Assembly: GCA_037447655.1 (NCBI GenBank)
Contig: JBBHKE010002507.1
Span: forward strand, 62,001-126,000
Origin: Zygnema cylindricum
Lineage: Eukaryota > Streptophyta > Zygnematophyceae > Zygnematales > Zygnemataceae
DNA: 64,000 nucleotides
Reading direction: 5' to 3'
Shown: positions 11,489 to 21,166 of the stretch, one piece after another
Layout of the letters: the number at the start of each line of letters is the position of its first letter
How positions within the stretch are numbered: the first letter of the stretch is position 1
Made by a program: the position numbers and the translations under genes
Notes under the pieces: model-generated
Databases searched by the model: none
Seen by the model: the letters and a program-made list of their open reading frames with translations, nothing else
Told to the model about the DNA's origin: nothing

Positions 11489-14400
11489 ATGGCGAAAAGC
11501 TCAACGCCAGAGCTCTATGGAGACAGCCATGGCTCACTGTACGACGCACTTTGCTTGGATTCTAGCGCTTCAATGGATTCCGTACGGCGAAAGTACCTGG
11601 AAGCTGTACTTATTTTACATCCAGACAAGAGGAAGAATATGGCAATTATTACTTCACCTTCTTCTTCTTACTCTATTTCTCAGTGTGAATGTTCTTCTTC
11701 TTCCTTTATTCAGAATACGACAGAAAATAATATATTATTCTGCAGTTGCAGCAGTAATTCGGAATCTTCCGGAATTAGGGTTTCAGAAGAGAGGCTTGGA
11801 TTTTTTTTTGAAGAAGAAAGGGTGACAGGGATTTTCTCTCCTATTTCTCGTGAAAATTCAATTTCATGTTCTTGTAAAAAAACTGTTGAAGATTCCGTTC
11901 AAGATTCCGTAAAACATTCCGTGAAAGATTCCGTTAAAAATTCCGCTAAAAATTCCGTTATAAAATCAGTTAAAGATTTAGTTGAAAGTTCAATCAAAGA
12001 TTCAGTGCGAGAATCAGTCGAAGATTCAGTTGAAGATTCGAACGATTTAGTTAAAAATTCCGTAAAAAACTTAGTTGAGGATTCAGTTGAAGATTCAGTT
12101 GAAGATTCCGTTAAATATTCCGTTAGAAAATCAGTTGAAGGTTCAGTTGTAGATTCCGTACATGAGAGGTTTCTGAGGGTACAAGAAGCGTGGACAGTTT
12201 TGAGAGATCCAGATTCGCGAGCGTTGTACGATCGCCAGCTGGCTGGTGAGTTTTCTGTACGGTTTTTTTAGGTTTTGAAGGGTTTTTTTAGGGTTTCTCG
12301 GGGTTTTAGGGTTTTTGAGGGTTTTGTAGTGTTTCTGAAGGTTTTTTGAGTGTTTTTCCTTATAGTTTTCGAGGAGTTTTTGGCGGGTTCGGATTAATTT
12401 TTTTAGGGTTGTTGAGGGTTCTTTTTAGGTTTTTTTAGGGTTTTTAAGGGTTTTTTAGGGGTTTTTTAGTGTTTATTAGGGGGTTTTGTAGGAAGATTCT
12501 CCGAAATTTTTAAAGTTTATCATGGTTTTTTGGGTTTCGCAGAGTTTTTCGTTTTTGGGGTTCTTAGGGTTTTTTTAGGGTTCTCAAGGTTTTGTTATTG
12601 TTTCTAAGGATTTTGTGGGGGGGGGGGGGGGGGGGGGGGGTTGTTTAAGGGTTCTTTAAGGTTTGCTAAGGCTTCTTGGGTTTTTTTTTATTTTTTTTTT
12701 TTTAGTTTTCTTTTATGTTCTTTAGGGTTTTTTATAAATTTTTGGGGGTTTGACAGTGTTTTCAAGTTTTAGAGGGGAGAAGAGAAAAGGGGGAGGGGGG
12801 AGGGAAGAGGAAAGCGGGAAGGGCGAAGGGGAAAGAAATAATTAGAAAGGGAAAACTTTGGAACGAGATAGAAGGAAATTTACTAAAATATGAATACATG
12901 AGAAAAGGAGAGAAAAAGGTAAAAGGAGAGGAAAATCTTTTTATCTTGTTAATATTGGATGGTTTTTGTACATTTTTAAGATGGTTGAGAAGTTTTGACA
13001 TAAAATGTCTCTTGAAAGGGTTTTTAGGGTTCTTGAGGTTTTTTAGGGTTTGTAAGGTTTTCGAGGGTTTGTGAGGTTTTTGGAAGTTTTTTAAGGTTTT
13101 TGAGATTTTTTTAAGGTTTTTGAGTGTTTTTAAGGTTTTGAGTGTTTTTAAAGATTTTGGAGAGTGAGGTTTTTTGAGGGTTTGTAAGGTTTTTGAGGGT
13201 TTTTAAGTTTTTGAAAACCTTAAAAAACCTTTAAATTCCGCAAAGAGTCTCATGAAAAATGGGGGTTATTTTGGTGAGTGCCATTTTATTAAGTGACTAG
13301 AGGACTTTCTTTTAGGGACTAACAATTACTCTTTGTATGGGGTTTTTTTTGTTTTTGGTTTCATTGTAAGTTCTTTTTTTGGGGGGGAGGGGGGTTTCAT
13401 TATTTGTACTTGATATTTTGTTTCGTTATTTTGGGGGGTTTCATCATAAATAAATTGAAGGTTTAGTTGACCATTGAAATGAAAGTGAAGAGAGGGAGAT
13501 AAGTTTTGGAAAGTGTAAAATCGAACAAACTATTAAAAACAAACAAAAAAAAGCAAATAAAGAAACAAACAAAGGAAAAACAAATAAAGCGAAAACGAAA
13601 ACAATACGAATACACAAAAAGGGTTATGTAAAAATGTTGAAAGAGTGTGAGTTTTTAATCAAGTAAGAGAGACTAAATACAGATTCATGGAGCCGAAGAA
13701 AAGGTACTACCGAGTTGTTGAAAAAGGAATTGAAGAGATTTATCGACAATGTTTATTGAAAAGGTTTATTGACAATGTTCATTGAAAAGGTTTATCGACA
13801 ATGTTTATTGAAAAGGTTTATCGACAATGTTTATTGAAAAGGTTTATTGACAATGTTTATTGAAAAGGTTTATCGACAATGTTTATTGAAAAGGTTTATC
13901 GACAATGTTTATCGAAAAGTTTTTCGAAAAGGTTTAGTGTAACTAAAATGAAATCTCCTCTGTTGAAATGAGTAGACCGAGTGTGGAAAATAGAAGATAG
14001 TGAATTATCATTAGGCGATATTTTTGTCTACTACACCACCCATCGTTATTAGCGTTTGTGAACTATTGCCATCAACACTGTTTTAGAATTAACTACACTG
14101 AATTACATTTTGCAAAGTGGCTTGTTTCGAACCACGTATGTAAAAATAGTGTTATTAACACTAATTCATGATTTTGGGTACTACTTGGAGTGAAAAACAC
14201 TATTTGGAGTTAGGGTGACCGACTCTAATAGCACAAATCGTTATTATTGTTAATAACACTAATTTGAGCGCCTGTTAATTTAACATTAATTCTTGTCGCA
14301 ACTTTTTTTGGGTCGAAAGTCATATTACAGTGTTGTTAACTCTATTTAAGAGACTGGTCTTAAATCTGTCACGTCACTTTGCCCCAAATTAGTATTATTT

Positions 14401-15667
14401 GTTAATATTATTTGTTAGTATTATTTTTCAGTATTATTTTTCAGTACTATTTGTTAGTATTATTTGTTTGTATTATTAAAATTAATTTCGTTTTAAGACT
14501 AATAATTCTTTTACAGTAATAAAAAGGACAGTGTAGGTTTATTTGTGGAAAGGATAGGAGAGGGAGGGTTTTGGTTTGCCGGTGTGAAAACATTAACTAA
14601 ATTAGGTTAAGAGAAAGAAAAAAGGGGAAAGCAAAAAGTGGAAAGGGAGTGGTAGGGGAGTAAGAGGGATGGGGGGGAAGGGGGAGGGATATGGGTGTAA
14701 GAGAGGGGGGAGAGGTGGTTGTGGGTGGGTGCTGAGGGGGAAAAAGGGGTAAGCTGGTAGCTAAGAATTAAAACAGGAAAGGTTTTATGTAAATGTTTTA
14801 CTATCAATGGTCGGAATGTAAAATCTAATGATGTGTAAAACTTTTTGTGAGTCGAGGAAATCTTTTATCTTGTAAAAAAAAAAATGAAAAAAGTATGGAA
14901 AAATAAGTAAGACTTGAAAAAAAAGAAAAAAAAAAGTCACTGTATCGCATTTTCAAGTTATCGATTTCTTAGTTGCAAACAGATTTCTCTGTCAGGTTTA
15001 GAAGATTTAAAAAAAAGATAAAAAAAAAAAATTAACGATCGAAAAGCAGATAGTTTGAGAGAACTTTGTTGTCTTAGGAAAGGCTTTATCTCTTCTAAAA
15101 CACACTCTTTCTCATTTGTTCTTTTTTTTTGTTTTTTCTTTGTTTTTTTTGTTTTTTTTTCTTGTTTTTCAAGTTTTGGGAGAAATTTGTTGTCCTAGGA
15201 AGGGTTTATCTCTTCTTAAACATACTCATTCTATTTGTCCTTTCTTTTTTTTTTTTTTTTTTGTTTGCTTTTTTGTTTATTTGCCATGACCAGCTTCCAG
15301 GGAGAAACTAAATTTAACAAGAAACGACGAAAATATTGCGATTTCGGAGGAAATAGGATTTTGTGAGATGGAATGGGAGGGAGAGAGAGAGAGTTATTCA
15401 TACCCTTGTCGGTGTGGTGACCTTTTCGAGGTCATGAAGGAAGACTTGGAGGAAGTTTCAAATTTTGCACTAAAAAGTGACAAAATAAATCTTGAAGTCC
15501 ATAAAAGAGAGAGAGAGAAAAATTCGTCAAATTTTGAGTTCCCTAATAACTCTTCAAATTTTGATTTTTTGGAAAGTATTCGTTCTTCGAATCCTAGTAG
15601 TATTATTGTACCGTGTGGTTCTTGTTCGTTACACATTCGAGTTTTAATATCATCGAAAGGAGATTAA
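11489..15667 (+). CDS. DPH4: DPH4/DNAJC24-like J-domain and CSL zinc-finger protein (two exons)
   Basis: Predicted cytosolic co-chaperone of diphthamide synthesis; in the family the CSL zinc finger binds iron/zinc and supports the first step of eEF2 modification. Exon 1 is 11489-12245 (donor G|GTGAGT) and exon 2 is 15294-15667 (acceptor after a T-rich tract, ...GACCAG|CT). The phases fit and give 376 residues. The ATG at 11489 has a strong context (GCCATGG). Residues 16-50 are J-domain helices I-II with HPD at 44-46. Helix III (FLRVQEAWTVLRDPDSRALYD) comes only at about 228, after roughly 175 inserted residues that include a four-residue DSVK/DSVE repeat. In exon 2, YSYPCRCGDLF (Cys 291, 293) and VPCGSCSLHIRVL (Cys 360, 363) form the CSL finger, but about 66 residues separate the pairs where about 20 is usual. 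The domain order matches DPH4 and no other J-protein family I know. Confidence 0.86.
11886..12165 (+). repeat. In-frame 12-bp coding repeat inside the J domain
   Basis: Units like GATTCCGTTAAA or GATTCAGTTGAA (Asp-Ser-Val-Lys/Glu) recur about twenty times, with every fourth residue mostly Val. All variants keep the frame. The block is inside exon 1 of the DPH4-like gene, in the loop after the HPD motif. Confidence 0.9.
12262..13215 (+). repeat. Degenerate telomere-like T/G-rich repeats in the DPH4-like intron
   Basis: Many irregular copies of (T)nAGGG and T(n)GAGGG at 12262-12760 and 13015-13215. They resemble the plant telomere repeat TTTAGGG but vary in length and sequence, so this is not a true telomere tract. 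A run of 24 G lies at 12617-12640. The reverse-orientation form (AAAACCCTAA-like) appears after the gene at about 16090-16160. Confidence 0.7.
13738..13935 (+). repeat. 26-bp tandem repeat (about seven units) in the intron
   Basis: The unit reads TTTATTGAAAAGGTTTATCG followed by ACAATG, with single-base differences between units. There is no alternation of repeats with unique spacers. The remaining intron (13936-15293) is AT-rich, with a partial TA-flanked MITE end near 14031 (ACACCACCCATCGTTATTAG) and further degraded MITE-like motifs to about 14300. Confidence 0.85.
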
Positions 15668-18589
15668 ATTTGTAAAGAGGAAATCGACGCGAAACCTTTT
15701 CTATTTGCTTTTTAAAAATTCGAATTCGAATATCATTAAAAAGAGGTGTCTACAAAAACGACGCGAAACCTTTTTTTTTGTCAACTATTTCTTGTCCATT
15801 GCTCAGGTAATCTCAATCCTCAATACTCACAGTTTTTTTATTTTGTTTTGTTTTATTTTGTTTTATTTTATTTTATTTTGTTTTTTTTTATTTGATCGCG
15901 GGGAAATTTGGCAAATCAGGTTTATTTTATTTAATGCCAGAGAAGTGGTTGTTCTATTTGGAGGGGTTTTTAGGGTTTTTTATGGTTTTTTTTCGGTTTT
16001 TTAGAGAAGTGGTTCAAATTGGAGTTATGATTATATAAATGAAACAGACTGATATTTTGATTTTGTTTTAATTAAAAAATCTTTAAAACTCTTTAAGACC
16101 CAAAAAACCCTAAATAGCCTTAGAAAACCCTAATAAATCCTAACAAATCCTATAAAGCCCTGATAATGCCAGAGAAAAAATCGAGGCAAAGACGGTTTTC
16201 TTATTACTCTCTTAAAATTATTTGTAGTTCCATTTTTTTTTTTGGCTCAAAAAATAAACTTGATTTATCAATTTAATTTTATACAGTTTTGTCGTTTTGT
16301 TAACTAGTCTTTTTTCTGTTCTCTATTTTTTTTTATTTGGTTAGTTTTGATTTATTTTATTTCTTGAAGGAACAAATCTCGACCTAACTCTTTTATTTCT
16401 TTTACTGCTTTTTTGTACTTTTTTTGAAAAGTTTTTTTTTTTTTTCCGTCTCTGTTTCAGATAATCAATCGCCCAATTTAAGACTTAAAAAAAATAAGCA
16501 AAGGGGGAGGGGGGCAGAAGTGGAAAATGAAAAACGAAAATGAAAAACAAAAAAAGGAAAACGAAAAACTAGAAAACAAAAAAGAAAAATAGAAAAAAGA
16601 GAAAAGAGGGAAGAGGGGAGAGGAAAAAGAAAACAGAAAACAGTAGAAAAAACAAAAAAAAGGAAAGAAGATAAAGAGAAAGGAAACAGTATTGAATGGG
16701 AGGGGAGGAGGGAGAGGTGAATGGAGTGTTTTAACACTAGATCTGTCAACCGTTCTGGTTTACATTAGGTGATGTGACGTGACGGTGGTTAAGAAATGTT
16801 TGTAAAAAGCCATTCCGTTAAACTTTTAAAACATTTTTTTTTGGCCGGTGATTTGCAAAGCTGTTTATTTGTTTATTTATACTTGAGTTTTCTTCAATTT
16901 TTACGCAATTGACCAGAAAAAAATTGTTAGTAAAGGAAAAGAAAACAAAAGAAAACTTAATCTAACAAGCTACTCAAATTTCTGTCATAAAAATCTTCAC
17001 TTACTTTTATTGTCATTTTAATGAAGTTTTAAATTATTTTATACATGTTTTTCAGAATATCAAAGTTCCATATGTATTTTTTTTTAATAATTAATTTAAA
17101 AAAAAAAAAATTCTCTTGTTTTTGAATTTTATTATCATTTGTCCAAAAAATCTCATTCAATTTTTATTTTTTTTTGCAAATTTGATGTTAACAGGTGAAC
17201 TTTTCAATTTTGCCTTTTTTTTTTTTCTTTTGGGTGAAAGACTATATTGAGGTAAGAGTCAGTTTTTTGGGTTTTTTTAGTTTATGAAAAGATTGTTAAA
17301 GGTTTATGATAAGAATTTAATCTTATATTTTATTTCCGGTGTTTTTGTTCTTACTTTCTCACTTTTTTTTTGTTGTCAATTTATCAAAAAGTAATTAAAT
17401 TGAATTTATCGATTTATAGTAAGTTTTCATTTTTTTTTCATATATATTTTTTAATACAATAACTTCTCTTTATTTTTTATGCTTACATAATATCACCTCT
17501 TTTTTAATAAGATATTCTCTCTTCCTTTTAAATAACATTTTGCAGGTGTGGCTTCTATATATTTGTAGAAAGAAATTTCAGTAAAGAATTTACCTTTTTG
17601 AAACCGAAAATAGTTTTATTAGTTCTTTTATATTTTGGTAGAAATTTATTATTTTTTAAAACGAAACAACTGTTTGAAGTTATGGGAGAAATTATTATGA
17701 AAGTAAAAATTATTAATTTTAGAATAATGAGTATTTTTTTTTTTTATTAATGTCTGGTCGACTTGGATAATTTATGGCGATGTTATTAATAAGGTTAGTG
17801 AATATTATTAGGTCTTTTAGGTGAAGTTTTACAGATTTTGATTTATTAATGAATATTGATCATTAATAAATTTTGATCTTTTATTTGACTTGGTGGAAAA
17901 GTTTTGTAATTCATTCGATTTATCTCCATCGTTAAAAATTGACAGGGTTCTAAAAAATAGAAAAGACTTCGGTTTTGAGTTTTCTTTTATTTGTGACCGA
18001 GGACTGTTGAAGATGAAACTTTACGTTAGCTCTCCTTATTCAGTTTTTATATATATGTATCATTATTATTTTTCTATTTTCTTAAGTCGGAAAACATCAA
18101 GCTTTGCAAATAAGCTTTCCAGTACAATCGTTTTTTTAAGTATATATAGTATTTGTTTATTAAATATTTATTGAAGCATGTACATTATTTGTTTGTTAAA
18201 CTATACAAAATATTTGTTTTATATGTTTTATTAAAGTGTGTACATTATTTGTTTTTCAAACTATGTATAATGTTTGTCTATGTAAGTGAAGTATATACAA
18301 TATTTGTTTATTGAAGCATGAAGTATATAGAGTATACGTTTTATCAAAGTATATATAATATTAGTGTGGCGTATCAGATCACATTTTGCCCAATGACGAA
18401 CCCCCCCCCCCCCCCCCCTCCCCCCCCCTCCCTCCCCTCTCTTCCCCCCCAACCCCTTATGTTATCATACGGTAAAACTTGTCGACTAAAAATATTTTGC
18501 TGACTCAAATCTGACAAATTTGTTGACTAAATACTGTTACAACTCAACTCAACTCAGTATTGACTACAAATTTTCACATCTCTCTAACC
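15668..18589. other. AT-rich intergenic region, no gene recognised
   Basis: Homopolymer-rich sequence. The open frames at 15705-16004, 16465-16749 (minus) and 17890-18174 are low-complexity Phe/Leu/Ser translations of T- or A-rich DNA. A C-rich tract lies at about 18401-18448. The 3' UTR and polyadenylation site of the DPH4-like gene must lie at its left end but cannot be pinpointed. Confidence 0.6.
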
Positions 18590-18980
18590 AAATATTATTA
18601 TTATTATTATTATTTATGTTGTTATTATTTATTATTAATTATTAATTATTAATTATTATTATTTGTTATTTGTTATTATTTGTTATTATTTGTTATTATT
18701 TGTTAGCTATTATTAATTGTTATTAATTATTATTGATTTATCATTATTGATTTATTATTATTATTTATTAGTTAGTTATTTTAATTAATTATTACTAATT
18801 ATTATTAATTATTATTAATTATCATTTATTATTATTGATATTATTGATATTATTAATTATTAATTATTATTTTATTTATTAGTTAGTTATTATTAATTAA
18901 TTATTATTTATTAATCATTACTAATTATTATTAATTATTATTGATTATTACTAATTATTATTGATTATTATTATTTTACA
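18590..18980 (+). repeat. TTA/ATT-rich microsatellite
   Basis: Nearly 400 bp of TTATTA, TTATTT and TTAATTA motifs with few interruptions. Short related sequences containing TTGACTAAAT lie on both sides (near 18522 and 18985). Confidence 0.85.
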
Positions 18981-19477
18981 ATGGTTGACTAAATATCTTA
19001 CAACTCGTTGACTAAATTTTTTTAACAGGGTCAAGATTCTTGTCACCCATTTAACCCCATAGGCCCTTAAAAAGGATTTCGTGAGACAGGTGGCGATAGA
19101 GTTGGAAAAGAAATGGAAACACTAAATATGGTTACCTCATACTGTTCACGCATTAGACAGATATCTTCGAGTATATGTGTACTAATGTATATTTTCGAGT
19201 ATAATTGTGTATAGTATTTCCAATTATTTTCGTAAAAATGTATTAGACTTTATTAATACAATTGAACTATGAGTTGGAGAGCCGGAAATTGCAAATAATG
19301 ATATGTATTTGAGGCAAAAAAATAATACGTATTGAGGTTTTAATAGAACCTAACGGTAATTGCAAATCACCAATCTTTGTGGGCCCCACTGTGGATAGTA
19401 AAAGTTGAATAAAAAACACGCAAATCACAAAAAAATATGCTATAAAATGGCATAAAACTTCCTCGTAGGTTATAAGT
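18981..19477. other. No gene recognised
   Basis: AT-rich, short open frames only, no recognisable motif. Confidence 0.5.
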
Positions 19478-19635
19478 ACAAACTATACTGGCCATCTGTT
19501 CGTATTTTCACTGCTTTTGCCTTGCTTATCGTTTTTGTTTCTTCCCCCGACATGTAGTTTTTCAGTGTTTGCCTTGCTACTTCCTTTTGTTCCCATGGAC
19601 TCAGATGGTTTACCATCGCGCTTTTTAATAAAGTA

Positions 19636-19670
<35 letters not shown>
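19478..19670 (+). mobile_element. 5'-truncated LINE 3' end with T-rich tail
   Basis: The segment with TTTTGTTCCCATGGACTCAG, GGTTTACCATCGCGC and AATAAAG matches the 3' untranslated end of the LINE at 37390-37535 (plus) and at 21170-21240 (minus). It contains no coding sequence and runs into a long T tract (about 19640-19668). Confidence 0.75.
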
Positions 19671-19671
<1 letters not shown>

Positions 19672-19684
19672 ATATGTAGTATGG

Positions 19685-19879
19685 TACACCGCGAATCGTT
19701 ATTAGCGTTGAGAAATTATTAGTGTAAAGAAAAAATTAGCGTCATTCATTCTAATTTAGTGACGTGGCAGGTTATGGTCCACGTCCTTAAATAGTGTAGT
19801 TTATTCTATTTAAGGTATTAATGTCAAAATTTGGGGTGCCGATATAGAGTTCATAACGCTAATAACGATTCGCGGTGTA
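19685..19879. mobile_element. TA-flanked MITE, subfamily 1
   Basis: Near-perfect terminal inverted repeats TACACCGCGAATCGTTATTA ... and its complement at 19860-19879. The TA ends serve as the target duplication, as in Tc1/mariner (Stowaway-like) elements. About 195 bp, non-coding. The interior block around GTGACGTGGCAGGTTATGG is shared with the copies at 31727 and 38651. Confidence 0.88.
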
Positions 19880-19889
19880 GTAGTGGTAG

Positions 19890-20235
19890 GCAATGTTGCA
19901 TTATATCGTATTATCATATCGTACTTGTAGTGTATTGTATCATATCGTATTGGATTGTATTCTATCATTTTGTATTGAATTGTGTTGTATTGTATCGTGT
20001 TAGCGTATTCACATTGTATCATATTGTGTAATATTGTATTATATTGTATCATGTTGTATCATATCATGTCGCATTGTATTATATTGTATCGTTCTGTATT
20101 GTATCCTATTTTATCGTATCCTACTATACGGAGCCTTACTACATCGTACCGTATTGTACTGTGTCATATTATATTGTATTGTATTTTATCGTATTGTACT
20201 CTTTTGTATAGTATTGTATCTCAACATTTTGTACA
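19890..20235 (+). repeat. Degenerate pentanucleotide array (TATTG/TATCG type)
   Basis: About 350 bp built from variants of TATTG, TATCG and TATCA. The overlapping Tyr/Ile/Cys-rich open frames on both strands are translations of the array and are not genes. Confidence 0.85.
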
Positions 20236-20739
20236 TTAATTATTGACATTTGTGTCGTTTTTCTCACTTTTTGTAGTAAGATAATTTGATTTAGATATTC
20301 ATTTTATTTTATTTTAAACATAATATGCATTTGTTATTTTCTATTTGTTATTTATTCGACTTTGGATTTATTACAAAGCTCTTTTTATAAGTTCTATCAG
20401 TTAAAAAAACAAGAATGTAATTTTAGATGGATATAAAAGCATTTTCTTTTTCAATTTGAAGAAATGATTATATTTTCATAAAACGAAGGGGACCATATTT
20501 TGAATTTACATTGACGAAAGTCACTTTCATGAGTCATTTTTTTTTGTTTTTTTTTTTTTTTTTTTTTTCTTTTTTAGATAATTTACAAATGTCACTCCAG
20601 AAGGCCCATTCCCTTGACCAAAGATAAAGAGGCTTAACTTAGAACAGACTCAATCACAAAAATATAACCAAATTTGGAACCACAACTCCTAAATTTCACA
20701 TACACGATATCCTGGCCTTAAACTATGGCTAAGAACTAA
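20236..20739. other. No gene recognised
   Basis: AT-rich, with a T tract at about 20538-20570. Nothing supported. Confidence 0.5.
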
Positions 20740-21166
20740 AAAGAGTGACGATAGGTGACGACAAAGAGTAACAAAAGTTGACGATAAAGAGTGACGATAG
20801 TTGACAATAAAGAGTTACAATATGTGACTATAAAGAGTGACTATAGGTGATGATAAAGATTGACGATAGGTGACGATAACGAGTGACTAAGTGACGATAA
20901 AGAGTTAGATATGTGACGATAAAGAGTTAGATATGTGACTATAAAGAGTGACGATAGGTGACTTTAAAGAGTGACTATAGGTGACTATAAGAGTGACTTT
21001 CAAGAGTGACGATAAAGAGTGACAATAGGTGACTATAAAAAGTGATGATAGGTGACGATAAAGAGTGACGATAAGTGACCATAAAGAGTTACGATATGTG
21101 TCTAGTGGCGATAGGTGACGAAAAAGAGTGACAATAGGTGTCTATAAAGAGTGACGATTGGTGACT
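20740..21166 (+). repeat. GTGACGATAAAGA-type minisatellite
   Basis: Irregular alternation of GTGACGATAAAGA and GTGACGATAG-like half units, about 430 bp. The same repeat occurs on the other side of the LINE (28103-28130, same orientation) and as an independent array in reverse orientation at 58802-59144. Confidence 0.88.

Noticed and set aside
12262-12760. Possible telomere or chromosome end
   Set aside because: Repeats are irregular in length and sequence, lie within an intron and have coding sequence on both sides.
13738-13935. Regularly spaced short repeats resembling a CRISPR array
   Set aside because: Units are contiguous 26-bp tandem copies without unique spacers, inside an intron of a eukaryotic gene.
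19810-20246. Tyr/Ile/Cys-rich open frames on both strands
   Set aside because: Pure translations of a pentanucleotide array.
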